Below are positions 35,475 to 44,578 of a stretch of DNA of 64,000 bases, piece by piece. Under the pieces are notes generated by a model. It searched no databases and had not been told where the DNA came from. It was given only the letters and a program-made list of their open reading frames with translations. This DNA is from Marinilabilia salmonicolor JCM 21150 (GTDB lineage Bacteria; Bacteroidota; Bacteroidia; Bacteroidales; Marinilabiliaceae), in contig NZ_AJKI01000030.1 in NCBI RefSeq assembly GCF_000259075.1, positions 88,521 through 152,520 on the forward strand, written 5' to 3'. Numbering within the stretch: position 1 is the first letter of the stretch; each line of letters opens with the position of its first letter. The position numbers and the translations under genes were made by a program.

Positions 35475-37100
35475 ATGAAGACAATACTGATATTTTCACT
35501 TATAATATCTGCAACATTTTGCTTATCGGCAGAAGAAATTAATTACACCGTAAAATCTACCAAAGTGGAATGGAATAAATTACCGAGGGGTAACACAGGG
35601 CTGAAGGCGATTGGATCCATCAATGATCGTGCCTACATTCTGTTTCAACCCTTTATTGCTATCCACAACGGACCCACCATAGGAGGTGGAAATTCGGGCC
35701 ATTACATAGGAATGTTTGATAAAAATGTTAATCTGGTTAAAAAAACAAAACTGGATCTTGGACCGGATGGTAAGAAGGTTGATTTTGAGGGTGCTCAAAT
35801 CATCAACAATAAAATTCTCGCTTTCTTTTCCTTTCAAAATGAAAAAAGTAAAAGTCACTACCTGTTTTCCCGCTCAGTTAACCCTGAAACACTTGAGCTG
35901 AATGATGATGCAAAAATGATTGGGGAGCTGGACTATTCAGGAATCAGTAAATACAAAAGAACTTCGGTTCAATATGAGATCTCAGAAGATGAGAGTAAAA
36001 TAATGTTTTTTTATACCGTTCTAAACAGAAAAAATGAGCCCCTGCGTTTTGCTGTTTATGTTTATGACCACAACCTTAATTCATTATGGCAGAACAGTGT
36101 GGTTCCAAATTTTAAAGAAGGTGTATTTAGCTATAAGCAATTCCGGGTTGACAACAATAGCGATGTGTATTTATTGGGAGCCCATTATGCAGATAAGAAA
36201 AACTACTTTGATTCGGGTAAGTTTAATGCTTATAATTTCTTTTCGAAGGATACCTATTTTACCGATGTTCCAAACTTCACATATCAGTTATATAAATTCT
36301 CGGATGGTGGAACTAACGAAACCTCTTCGGACATTCATCTCAATTCGAAATTTGTAAGAAGTATGAATTTCAACGTAATAAATGGGAGAACGCAGGTTAA
36401 CGGAGTCTTTTCTGACCCTGAAACCATAAGTGCAAGAGGTGCTTTTGCCTTTACGCTGGATGTTGAAAGCGGAGAAAAAACTGAAATGACCTTTGAAAAT
36501 TTCTCAGTTGACCTGATAGAAGAAGGGTTTTCTGAAAAACAGTTAAACCGCTTTAGACGCAGTTTAAAAGATAAATCGGAATACGACCCGTTTGATTATC
36601 ACGTAAGCGAAATTAAAACGCTGGATGACCGAACTAAATATTATACAGCCGAACAATTTATCACCGGCACAAAAAAAGAACAAAGTGGCAATCAGATAAC
36701 TTATACTCCTATCTATCACCACAACAACGTGTTCATTATACTTTTAAATGCAGATAATTCAATAAAAGGTATTGAAAAGATAAGCAAAAACCAATACTCT
36801 TTAAGGACTTCCAAATACAATTCCTTTATTGATTTTGAGAAAAATGGGAGCTTGTATTTTATTTACAATACCATAGAAAAGAAAGATGGGTTGTTTAAGA
36901 ATGCCGAATTAGGCGAGACCTATATCACAAAGATTGATGGTAGCGGAAAAACATCGGAAATATATAAAAGTCCTGAATCCTCTAAAACTCCTCTAATGAT
37001 GCCTGGGACAAAGGTAGAACTTCACAATCATTCAATACTGTACGGTATGATGTCAGGCAACTTCAGAAATTATATGTTCGAAATTATTGATGTTAAATAG
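35475..37100 (+). CDS. large secreted protein, unknown function
   Basis: 541 aa with a signal peptide (MKTILIFSLIISATFCLSAEE). No domain I can name. The body is rich in short beta strands separated by Asp/Asn/Gly turns, e.g. VYVYDHNLNSLWQNS, YLLGAHYADKKNYFDSGKF, GSLYFIYNTIEKKDG, suggesting a beta-propeller-like fold. There is no C-terminal sorting domain. Its 3' end overlaps the decayed HMCES gene on the other strand by 8 nt (corrected frame) to 48 nt. Confidence 0.65.
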   Translation: MKTILIFSLIISATFCLSAEEINYTVKSTKVEWNKLPRGNTGLKAIGSINDRAYILFQPFIAIHNGPTIGGGNSGHYIGMFDKNVNLVKKTKLDLGPDGKKVDFEGAQIINNKILAFFSFQNEKSKSHYLFSRSVNPETLELNDDAKMIGELDYSGISKYKRTSVQYEISEDESKIMFFYTVLNRKNEPLRFAVYVYDHNLNSLWQNSVVPNFKEGVFSYKQFRVDNNSDVYLLGAHYADKKNYFDSGKFNAYNFFSKDTYFTDVPNFTYQLYKFSDGGTNETSSDIHLNSKFVRSMNFNVINGRTQVNGVFSDPETISARGAFAFTLDVESGEKTEMTFENFSVDLIEEGFSEKQLNRFRRSLKDKSEYDPFDYHVSEIKTLDDRTKYYTAEQFITGTKKEQSGNQITYTPIYHHNNVFIILLNADNSIKGIEKISKNQYSLRTSKYNSFIDFEKNGSLYFIYNTIEKKDGLFKNAELGETYITKIDGSGKTSEIYKSPESSKTPLMMPGTKVELHNHSILYGMMSGNFRNYMFEIIDVK

Positions 37101-37505
37101 TATCTGTCCAGCTGTTCCAAAGTCCCGCAAAGGCAAAAGATTCTTCTTCCGGAAGGGTAAGCAGGTATTTTTGCTTTGATTTAGCCATTTCCATTCATAG
37201 AAACCATCGGCCAGGACCAGACACTGCTTCAACAGTGAAGGTTTGAATGATGGTTTTCGATCAAGCGTCTCCAGTCTTGCGTTAAGCGTGCTTTTGCGGA
37301 TATTGGCATCTTTGGCCCAGTAGGGAATGAGGCCCCATGAAAAACCCTGAATAACATCATTCCGGTCATTGGTTATAACCGGAGTAACCGGAAATGTAAA
37401 CGAATTGAAAACATCAGGCGTGTACCATTCAGGAGTCAGAAATCTGGCTTTAAAGCGATCTTCGAGTTGATTGAAAGTCTTGCTGTTTTTGGTTCTGAAG
37501 CACAT
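37093..37505 (-). pseudogene. SOS-response-associated peptidase/HMCES (YedK family), frameshifted and truncated
   Basis: The N-terminus starts MCFRTK with the catalytic Cys2 that crosslinks abasic sites in single-stranded DNA. FSWGLIPYWAK, NARLETLD and DGFYEW are diagnostic. After WLNQSK the frame breaks: adding one A to the five-base run at 37168-37172 restores KYLLTLPEEESFAFAGLWNSW, ending at a stop at 37093-37095. Without repair the frame continues to 37053 with unrelated residues. Even repaired it is about 137 aa, whereas intact members exceed 200, so the second half with the active-site His is missing. A decayed gene is the best reading. Confidence 0.8.
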
Positions 37506-37755
37506 GAATTTTGATTTTCAGGCAGATATACCAGAGCAATTAAAACAACAGCAGTCTGGGCCATACCCAAACCGCTATTGTCTTTATATTGTGTGCTTTT
37601 ATTTAGTGGCTGTTCATAAACTAAGCGTTTTTCGGGTGTTTGAAATAGAAAGTTCAAATTCAAGGCATGTGAAAAATCTAAACCGCAGAATACTAATGTA
37701 TTTGAGGATTTAGATTTTGAGCAACAACGCAGAAGTTGGACTTTATAGACAAACA
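37506..37755. other. intergenic region, no gene supported
   Basis: About 250 nt between the HMCES remnant and the DoxD/DoxA gene. Short open frames exist on both strands but none resembles a protein family. Confidence 0.3.
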
Positions 37756-38775
37756 CTATTTTATTTCGATTTCATGTTCCCAGAATGCACCACTAATATC
37801 AGTAATTTTTAGCATATATGTACCTATGGATAAACCGGTCAGAGCATCATCGTACAAATTCAGTGTTGCTATGGCCCCCAAAGGAACAATTAAACTATGT
37901 TTACCGGATTTTATTTCGGAAACATAATAATTGGAAATACTCTCCTCAGGCAACGAAGCCAAATCATCCTGATCATACTGCACAACCGCATCACCCTGAT
38001 CATCGAGCAACTCAATATTTATTACCCAGGAGCCATAAACATCGACACCCTCTGTTCTGAAAACATCAAAAGAAAGGGTTGAATTGTCAATCCTTCCCTC
38101 AGTAATATCAAGCTCAGGCTTTACCGACTTATTGTGAAGAGGGCCCCATAAACCACCATGAAATACCTGATTGGTCATCAAAGTCATCCCAAGGATAAAT
38201 ATGGAACCACCCAGAACAAATTTTGGGAAAATGCTTTCTTTTATGGGCAAAGTACCTGATCCAACCCAGGCAAACCACTTTTTTGCAGTAAATGCAAAAT
38301 TGTTTTTCATCATGTAATTATCCAAAGAGTAGCTTCCACTTCCTGTCAGAAACAAAACAAAACCTGTCGCTATCCCGAGAACGCCGATTTGCCATTCATC
38401 CAAACAGGTTGTTCCTATCCATCCGGAACCCAGCAAAATGCCCATTGCTAAACTAAATACTCCGACACTCATAATCCGGGTAAACAAACCAAATATGATA
38501 AACAATCCTACAATACCTTCGATAATGGTAAACAGCACCATATTGATCCAGAGTATATCAGGGTTTTCCACTAAGAATTGAATAATGGGTTTTATTCCCA
38601 GCGCATTGGGTAAAAAATGGTTGAATTTTTCGCCTATATAACCTGCAGTTTCAGGATCCAGTTTATCGACCAAAATGGTTCTTCTCCAAAAGGCTGAAAA
38701 ATAGGTCCAACCAATTACCAATCTTACTGCCAGGGACATCAGCCCGGCATCATTTTTTATGTTAATATTTGCCAT
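37756..38775 (-). CDS. DoxD-DoxA fusion (thiosulfate:quinone oxidoreductase-like)
   Basis: 339 aa. The N-terminal two thirds are a DoxX/DoxD-type membrane domain (SLAVRLVIGWTYFSAFWRR; VLFTIIEGIVGLFIIFGLFTR; GSGWIGTTCLDEWQIG) with about four to five membrane helices. The C-terminal 130 residues after a further helix form a DoxA-like extracytoplasmic beta domain (VDVYGSWVINIELLDDQGD). In Acidianus the two subunits form thiosulfate:quinone oxidoreductase; fused versions are common in Bacteroidota, where the activity is untested. Single gene. Confidence 0.82.
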   Translation of the reverse strand: MANINIKNDAGLMSLAVRLVIGWTYFSAFWRRTILVDKLDPETAGYIGEKFNHFLPNALGIKPIIQFLVENPDILWINMVLFTIIEGIVGLFIIFGLFTRIMSVGVFSLAMGILLGSGWIGTTCLDEWQIGVLGIATGFVLFLTGSGSYSLDNYMMKNNFAFTAKKWFAWVGSGTLPIKESIFPKFVLGGSIFILGMTLMTNQVFHGGLWGPLHNKSVKPELDITEGRIDNSTLSFDVFRTEGVDVYGSWVINIELLDDQGDAVVQYDQDDLASLPEESISNYYVSEIKSGKHSLIVPLGAIATLNLYDDALTGLSIGTYMLKITDISGAFWEHEIEIK

Positions 38776-38954
38776 AGTTAATCTCGTTAAAAAAAAATAG
38801 TTCTTACCTGCTGCAAAAAACTGCAGAACAGAATTTGAAGTCCAACCACAAACCGGCAGACTATCTCAAGGTAATTCCTTAAAAAAGGCTGGAATTATCT
38901 GTAATTGAACACACACCCACAAAACGGGCTGACCATCTTCTGGGCAGAAATCAA

Positions 38955-39335
38955 TTAGAAATAAACCTGAAGATTCTGATGTAGAATGTATAAAGGAATT
39001 TCAGAAACCGGTTGTCGGGTTCCTGATGGTTTCTGTGTAGTAGTATCTTTAAGAAAATAAACAGTAAACTCACCCCTATCCGTTCTCAATATAGGAAAGA
39101 AAGGATGCCTGACAGTGGGTTCAGAGATGGCTTGAATGGTCTCAGAAATCTCAACCGTCTTACAAATGGACTGAGAAATGGCTGCCTGACTCTTGTTTAA
39201 GACGTTGGTTTGAGGAACCCCTAATTCAGCCTCTATAGAATTTCGAACCTTGCAAGGTGAGAGTAAAAGCAATATTACCAGCCCCAATACGGACAGGATA
39301 AACCGAATATTTCTTATTTCTAATTGCTCTCTCAC
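38955..39335 (-). CDS. hypothetical single-pass membrane protein
   Basis: 126 aa. One hydrophobic segment near the N-terminus (FILSVLGLVILLLLSPCKV) is followed by a soluble part with FFPILRTDRGEFTVYFLKD. The Cys after the hydrophobic stretch could be a lipidation site, but the lipobox is poor. No family recognised. It lies in the same direction as the DoxD/DoxA gene and 180 nt upstream of it. Confidence 0.5.
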   Translation of the reverse strand: MREQLEIRNIRFILSVLGLVILLLLSPCKVRNSIEAELGVPQTNVLNKSQAAISQSICKTVEISETIQAISEPTVRHPFFPILRTDRGEFTVYFLKDTTTQKPSGTRQPVSEIPLYILHQNLQVYF

Positions 39336-39494
39336 TTGTTCAATTTTGCAAATTTAGAATGTAACATCTATACTTGAGAAATTGTTTGCAGAACAAAACG
39401 AGTATGACAATGATTGGTTCAATAAACGTATCTCTAAAACTTTAGCGGAGTTTAAGGGTTTTTGTTTCCTGCGAAACCCAGAATAATTGACTGA

Positions 39495-39812
39495 AAAAGT
39501 GGCCCATATTTTGTAAAAACAGAAACTGACTTGAATGGTGGTTCAAATTATACACTTACAGCAGCAAGCCAATTGTTAAGTGTGCCTTATGCTTTGCATG
39601 CAAAAACCTTCAAAATAGTTTCTGAAACCGATCCTGAATATTCTGGTAGCGAAGCAGCTAATTTCACCGCTTCCGACATTATTAATTTAAGTAATCTTTC
39701 AGGCACAAACAGTGGCGATCAGGATATTAGCGGTATTGGATCCAATACACAGGCAATACAAGATACTGCAAACCAAATACGGGGCGACATCCCAACGGTC
39801 ACTACCTATTAA
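39495..39812 (+). pseudogene. fragment of a large repeat-containing surface or fibre-like protein
   Basis: The frame from 39495 begins immediately after a stop codon with SGPYFVKTETDLNGGSNYTL and continues SQLLSVPYALHAKTF and GSEAANFTASDIINLSNLSG. These are the hallmark of long Bacteroidota surface proteins, where this block follows several hundred other residues. Both the beginning and the end of the parent are missing. It lies between core genes and the element attachment site, a position where remnants accumulate. Confidence 0.6.
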
Positions 39813-39971
39813 TGCGAAAATAAAAGACTTCAGAAGACAGTTCAGAGGGGTGGTTGATGCGAAATTCATCCTTTACAGATTGTGTGAAATTTATGCATAG
39901 ACCCAGGTTTTGCATGTGGTCCTTGATTTGGTCCGTGGCCCTTTGGAAACTTTTGTAGCCTTATATAGAAC

Positions 39972-40004
39972 AAAAAAGGCTGTCCCTTTTGGACAGCCTT
40001 TTCA
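39972..40004 (-). terminator. terminator downstream of the tRNA-Pro fragment
   Basis: AAAAGGCTGTCC / GGACAGCCTTTTTT on the minus strand, with a four-base loop. It follows the tRNA 3' end by 11 nt, the normal tRNA terminator left on the chromosome side of the insertion. Confidence 0.75.
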
Positions 40005-40014
40005 TTTTCTACAG

Positions 40015-40060
40015 TCGGGATGAGAAGATTCGAACTTCCGACCCCTCGCCCCCCAGACGC
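40015..40060 (-). repeat. attachment site: 3' fragment of a tRNA-Pro(GGG) gene
   Basis: On the minus strand the sequence reads as positions 28-73 of a tRNA: anticodon GGG with U33, then the variable loop GGGTC-type, T-arm GGAAG-TTCGAAT-CTTCT, acceptor CATCCCG and discriminator A. The 5' part (D-arm and acceptor 5' strand) is absent; upstream of it the sequence becomes AT-rich and leads straight into the integrase gene. This is the expected remnant when an element inserts into the tRNA 3' end; the intact tRNA should be at the other end of the element, outside the window. Confidence 0.75.
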
Positions 40061-40198
40061 AATTACTATATTTTCCCTTGTTTTCCTATATTTTCTTTTT
40101 AATTGTTTATCAGCCCTTTACAAATAAAAAATTTATTTTTTATTTCTTTATTTTTCCTATATTTGCATAAAACATGGCACTATAATGGCACCGAAATT

Positions 40199-41413
40199 AT
40201 GGCAAGCATCAAAATTATTTTAAAAAAAGGGAAGAAATACAAAGATGGTAAACATCCAATTGTTTTAAGAATTCTTCATCAACAAAAACAAAAAATAGCT
40301 ACCCTCGGGTTAAAAGCTAAGCCCGAAGAATGGAATGAAGATTTATCAAGATTCACCTCCAAGGTCAGGGATTTTAAAACAAAAAACCAGCTTATCGACA
40401 ATATTGAAACCAGGAGTGAACAAATACTTAATACCCTTAAAAAAGAAAATAAACTCTTTTCATTTGAACTATTTCTGACAAGACTTTGGGATAAAGAAAA
40501 AGCAATATCACTCTTTGAGTTTTATGATATAATAATTGATGAACTAGAAGCACTCCAAAAAGAAAGCACTAAAAATATTTACCAAGCTTCATACAGCGCC
40601 ATAAAAAAGTTTTGCAAAAACAGAGATGTTTCTTTTTACGAAATCAATTATGAATTCCTTAAACAATTTGAAGCTTTTCTGTTCAAAAATGGAAACACAG
40701 GTGGCGGGGTTCATCATCACATGAGAGATCTACGGTATATATTCAATGAAGCAATTCGAAGGAAACATGTGAGCCTAAGTGCATATCCCTTCTCAACACA
40801 GTTCAATAAAGATGGATACTCGCTATCGCATCTAAAGTCAAAGGCAACCCCAAGAGCTTTATCTGAAAATGACCTTCAAAAATTCAAATCCTTTGATGTG
40901 GAAAAATACCCTCATCTGTCTAAAGCATATTATTATTTTCTTTTCAGTTACTATGCCAGAGGGATGAATTTTGTTGACATAGCCCAATTAAAGAAAAATG
41001 ACATTTATGATAACCGCTTAATTTACAACCGATCGAAAACTAACAAACGCTTAAACATCAAGGAAACCGAAAACATTCAAAGAATTCTTAAACATTTTAA
41101 TGACACACCCGGAGATTATATTTTCCCTATACTTAATGAATTTCATCGGACAGAAACTCAGAAAACACATAGAATTAAAAAGATTCTAAAAAAATACAAT
41201 TCTGATTTAAAAGAGATTGCCAAAATATTACAAATAAACATAAACCTTACTTCTTATGTCGCCCGTCACACCTTTGCAACAACACTTAAAAGAAATGGCA
41301 TCAGTACTGAAATTATCAGTGAATCCCTTGGCCATAGCGAACTTTCTACAACTAAAGCCTACCTCGAAAAATTCTCAAACGAACTACTCGACAAAACAGA
41401 CGATATCCTCTGA
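40199..41413 (+). CDS. tyrosine recombinase (integrase) of the mobile element
   Basis: 404 aa from the ATG at 40199 (MASIKIILKK), the typical start of this Bacteroidetes integrase class; an upstream ATG at 40103 adds unrelated residues. Arm-binding N-terminal domain, SAM-like core-binding domain around residues 90-190, and a catalytic domain with R in YYARGMNFVDIAQL, H-x-x-R in SYVARHTFATTLKR, the conserved H in SLGHSELSTTKAYL and the catalytic Tyr in the same segment. Located 140 nt inside the tRNA-Pro attachment site, it should catalyse integration and excision. Its stop overlaps an ATG (ATGA) of the next gene. Confidence 0.93.
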   Translation: MASIKIILKKGKKYKDGKHPIVLRILHQQKQKIATLGLKAKPEEWNEDLSRFTSKVRDFKTKNQLIDNIETRSEQILNTLKKENKLFSFELFLTRLWDKEKAISLFEFYDIIIDELEALQKESTKNIYQASYSAIKKFCKNRDVSFYEINYEFLKQFEAFLFKNGNTGGGVHHHMRDLRYIFNEAIRRKHVSLSAYPFSTQFNKDGYSLSHLKSKATPRALSENDLQKFKSFDVEKYPHLSKAYYYFLFSYYARGMNFVDIAQLKKNDIYDNRLIYNRSKTNKRLNIKETENIQRILKHFNDTPGDYIFPILNEFHRTETQKTHRIKKILKKYNSDLKEIAKILQININLTSYVARHTFATTLKRNGISTEIISESLGHSELSTTKAYLEKFSNELLDKTDDIL

Positions 41414-42554
41414 TGAAACAAAAGGATCAAGTAACATCCAAGCAACCAACAAAAGAATCACAGCTCTAAACTTTCGTGAGAGTGTATATTATGCTGAGGA
41501 TAATTCTAATTTCTTTAGAAATATTCATTTGACGATTGATAATTCTTTAACTAAAGAATTATCAATAAATACAAACCTAAAAGAGCTCTTTCCATTCCTA
41601 AAGCGACGGCCAAACAATATAGACGAATTCTTAATGCAGCATCATCTCATTGCCAGTCAATTGCAAAAGAAACTAACTCCCCTTACAATTCAGGAGGAAT
41701 TAAAAACAGGCAATCATCCCAGATCCTTAGCTGAATACATTAAAAAGCTCAGAAACAGTGTGCTCTTACATACTGCATTAATAATTTCATCATGTGAAGA
41801 CTCCCTATTTTCACTAACTCAGGATAGGTTGATAAATAAAATCTACCATAATGATTTTAATTCCAGATTAATTCAGCAACATCTGGATAGCAGTTATTAC
41901 AATGCAGGATTTCATTTTGACCATCAAACAAAATTTGACAGGCTCTTTATCGAAAGAATAAAACAGTATCGTCTTAACGTAAGCAAAATTCCGTCATTAA
42001 ACAAAAGACTTAAGATTTGGCAAGAAGAGTTAAGTCGCCTGGATAAATACGAAACAAGAAAAGGCTCTGAAAAACTCTTCATTCAGGCACCTCAATACAG
42101 AATAATATTAGAAATTGAAATTGAAATATTGAAAGAGAAACTTTCAGATGTAGGTGAAATTAATTTCGATTTTGTTACTAGTTACAAATGCTTTAAACCT
42201 ATCCATGAATTATTAAAAAAGGATAACTGTATTGATATTTCATATAAAGAATTTATGGCAGTGTTTCAACAAAAAAAAGGCAAAATCAACTGGCTTAATA
42301 GTCCAACTAAATTAATCCAATTCATGGCTATTATTGAAAAAGAAACCACCATTTTTCATACAAAAAATTTCGAAGCGTTTATTCGTGAATATTTCACCTT
42401 AGAGGGGCAAAACATTAAAGGAGAATTATCCAATATTATTAATAGCAAAAAAGCCTCTTTATCGAGAGGGGAAGATGGTGCAATCTTTCACAAGAAGCTG
42501 ACGCGCATAATACACTCCACACTAAAGAGTTACCTGCGAACATCTACGATTTGA
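41413..42554 (+). CDS. element-encoded hypothetical protein, probable frameshift near start
   Basis: From 41455 an open frame of about 365 codons reads LNFRESVYYAEDNSNFFRN to SYLRTSTI. In that frame there is no ATG near the integrase end, but the ATG at 41413 overlaps the integrase stop and reads MKQKDQVTSKQPTK. One extra A in the four-base run at 41451-41454 would join the two. The protein is helical and polar; its C-terminal stretch INWLNSPTKLIQFM faintly resembles RteC of Bacteroides conjugative transposons, which is too weak for a name. Position after the integrase suggests an element-regulatory role. Confidence 0.6.
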
Positions 42555-42644
42555 AAAGTAGGGTAATTCCGACCCACTAGTTTTTTAATCCTTTCTTTTG
42601 CTTTGATTTGTTGCATCAAAACAATTAAAAAAAACAACAATACT

Positions 42645-42938
42645 ATGGAAGCAATTGAAAGGCTCGAAAGAAAAATCGACGAACTACGGACAGCATTTCT
42701 TTTCAAGAAAAGTATCCTGACCCTTAAGGAAGCCTCAGAGTACACCGGGCTGTCATTATCGTACCTGTATAAGTTGACCCACACAAACGCGATTGCCCAC
42801 TCCAAGCCAACCGGTAAAAAGATCTACTTCGAACGGGAGAAGCTTGACGCCTTTATGAAAAATGGAGCAGTAAAAACCATTTCGGAACTGGAAGAGGAAG
42901 TTTATTCTCACGTTAATAGGAATCGCAGAAAAAGGTAG
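42645..42938 (+). CDS. excisionase-like helix-turn-helix protein
   Basis: 97 aa from the ATG at 42645 (MEAIERLERKIDEL). A short coiled-coil N-terminus precedes a MerR/Xis-type winged helix: LTLKEASEYTGLSLSYLYKL, then the wing KPTGKKIYFEREKLDAFM. Such proteins are standard in Bacteroidetes mobile elements and act as directionality factors or DNA-binding regulators. Lies just upstream of the putative oriT and the mob genes. Confidence 0.85.
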   Translation: MEAIERLERKIDELRTAFLFKKSILTLKEASEYTGLSLSYLYKLTHTNAIAHSKPTGKKIYFEREKLDAFMKNGAVKTISELEEEVYSHVNRNRRKR

Positions 42939-42949
42939 CGACACGTAAG

Positions 42950-43032
42950 GAGCAAGCCATGTTGTAGCTACGGAAAACCCGTATCTCAACGCTTGCATTT
43001 TTCTACACTTCGATTGAAAAAAGTGTCTCGGT
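42950..43032. other. candidate origin of transfer (oriT)
   Basis: Between the HTH gene and mobC lie nested inverted repeats: GCAAGC (42952-42957) / GCTTGC (42991-42996) enclosing TACGG-AAAAC-CCGTA (42969-42983), followed by ACACTT (43005-43010) / AAGTGT (43021-43026). Inverted repeats immediately upstream of mobC and a relaxase are the usual arrangement of a nick region. Confidence 0.5.
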
Positions 43033-43383
43033 ATGGCTCGACCAAAAAAAGAAATTGAGGAATTAAGAATCCATCAGGTAAATATTCGCCTGACCGATAT
43101 TGAAAGAGAATATGCAGAAAAACAAGCTGAGCTTTCAGGACTAACTGTCGCTAAATGGTTGCGTCGAGCTGCGTTTTCAAAAAGACCGTTGGTTCTATCT
43201 AAAGTTACTCCAATGCATCGAGCTTACTATAAGCAATTGGTTGGAATTTCTACGAATATCAACCAAATAGCGAAAAACCTCAATCAGGGAAAATATACAA
43301 AGATATTTTCCGGTATAACAGAAGCCAACGTTCTTCTTCGTCAAATCGCTAGACTTCTAACCGATGATAGGAAAACAAATTAA
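43033..43383 (+). CDS. MobC-like relaxosome accessory protein
   Basis: 116 aa. Starts with a ribbon-helix-helix-like segment (HQVNIRLTDIEREYAEKQA) and ends with the MobC motif (VGISTNINQIAKNLNQGKY). MobC proteins bind at oriT and help the relaxase open the DNA. The 3' end overlaps the relaxase start by 20 nt, indicating translational coupling. Confidence 0.88.
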   Translation: MARPKKEIEELRIHQVNIRLTDIEREYAEKQAELSGLTVAKWLRRAAFSKRPLVLSKVTPMHRAYYKQLVGISTNINQIAKNLNQGKYTKIFSGITEANVLLRQIARLLTDDRKTN

Positions 43384-44572
43384 AGGAGCGTCCTTTCGTG
43401 GAGTGCTAAACTATATGGAGGCAAAAGTAAATGACGGGGTTGGCAAATTCATCGATTCTAATATGATGAATGATAATGCCCGGAATCTAGCAAATGAATT
43501 CGGAATTATCAGAAGCTTGAAGCCAAATATAAAAAAGGCCGTCTATCATTGCTCCCTGGCAATTGGCAAAGACGAAAAACTCACTGACGAGCAATTCAAG
43601 AAATTAGGTCAGGATTATTTAAAAGAAATGGGATTCGATAATTCTCAATATGTAATGTACAGGCATTTTGACCGTGACCATCCTCATATTCATTTAATTG
43701 CTAATCGCATTGACATGGATGGGAAAGTCGTAAGTGATGGAAGAGATTACCGACGAAGCGAAGAAACTATTCGTGAGCTGGAAAAGAAGTATAGCCTATC
43801 CCCTGTTCTGGAATCTAAATTCAGCAAAGAGTCCAGTCTTTCGAAGGGCCAAATAGAACTATATAGACGAACCGGAACAATTCCGGCCAAAAAACAAATA
43901 CAGATCGTTCTAAGAAAGTCATTAACCAAGGCAATATCTGTAGCTGAGTTTGAAAAGAACCTTGCAGAATATGGGGTTTTGGTAAAGCACCACAAGAACA
44001 ACCAGGGAAAAGTCTTTGGGGTCAGCTTTGAGTTAAATGGTCAGGCATTCAAAGGATCAGCTCTCGGAAAAGGCTATTCATGGACGAATATCAATAACCA
44101 AATCCACCTTAATCATGAAAGAAATAGAGGAAGCAGCCAGGAAATCCATAGAGGAGAGACGGCGAATCTTGACCGAACAAGTAGAAAACCTTCAGAAAAC
44201 CAACGTCGCCAATATTCAGGAATTGAAAGAGGCCTTGAGACCAATAGCGGCAAACTTTCAAAAACTAATTATGGCCCTGAGGCAGGAGTCAATGAACCTT
44301 CAGGAACAACAGATAAAAGTTACCACCGGTATTCAAATGATGGAACAGCAAAAAACTTTCCTGGACAGGAAAACATCGGATTTGAGAAAAATGAGATTCC
44401 TACTGAATATCAGGGTAATGGCATTGGCCCTGGCAATCGGATTGGTCTCGGGGATAGGAATCTTTTTAATCCTTTTTTATCGTCTAATTCCCTGAAGGAT
44501 GAGGATGAAGAACTACCAAGAAAGAAGAAAAAGAAAAAACGGAAGGGAAAGAATCCCGGAATCGGTATGTAA
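43364..44572 (+). CDS. MobA/VirD2-type relaxase
   Basis: 402 aa. The candidate nicking Tyr is in GVLNYMEAK near residue 18, and the metal-binding three-His motif is HFDRDHPHIHLIANR around residue 107. Catalytic core residues 1-250; the last 150 residues are low-complexity, Gly/Asn/Arg/Ser-rich and end in a Lys-rich tail. Cleaves oriT and pilots the strand through a conjugation channel supplied in trans, since no type IV secretion genes are in the window. A second protein is encoded out of frame inside the low-complexity tail (44115-44495). Confidence 0.92.
   Translation: MIGKQIKGASFRGVLNYMEAKVNDGVGKFIDSNMMNDNARNLANEFGIIRSLKPNIKKAVYHCSLAIGKDEKLTDEQFKKLGQDYLKEMGFDNSQYVMYRHFDRDHPHIHLIANRIDMDGKVVSDGRDYRRSEETIRELEKKYSLSPVLESKFSKESSLSKGQIELYRRTGTIPAKKQIQIVLRKSLTKAISVAEFEKNLAEYGVLVKHHKNNQGKVFGVSFELNGQAFKGSALGKGYSWTNINNQIHLNHERNRGSSQEIHRGETANLDRTSRKPSENQRRQYSGIERGLETNSGKLSKTNYGPEAGVNEPSGTTDKSYHRYSNDGTAKNFPGQENIGFEKNEIPTEYQGNGIGPGNRIGLGDRNLFNPFLSSNSLKDEDEELPRKKKKKKRKGKNPGIGM
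44115..44495 (+). CDS. overlapping gene inside relaxase: coiled-coil membrane protein (MobB-like)
   Basis: 126 aa in a different frame from the relaxase, from ATG 44115. Residues 1-90 are an uninterrupted heptad-like helix (MKEIEEAARKSIEERRRILT ... MEQQKTFLDRKTSDL) and residues 100-122 a membrane helix (VMALALAIGLVSGIGIFLIL). The relaxase frame is low-complexity over the same stretch, so the ordered product appears to be the alternative-frame protein. The layout matches ColE1-type mobB nested in mobA, where MobB is a small membrane mobilisation protein. An open overlapping frame by chance remains possible, but the structured content argues against it. Confidence 0.6.
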   Translation: MKEIEEAARKSIEERRRILTEQVENLQKTNVANIQELKEALRPIAANFQKLIMALRQESMNLQEQQIKVTTGIQMMEQQKTFLDRKTSDLRKMRFLLNIRVMALALAIGLVSGIGIFLILFYRLIP

Positions 44573-44578
44573 TAAAAA

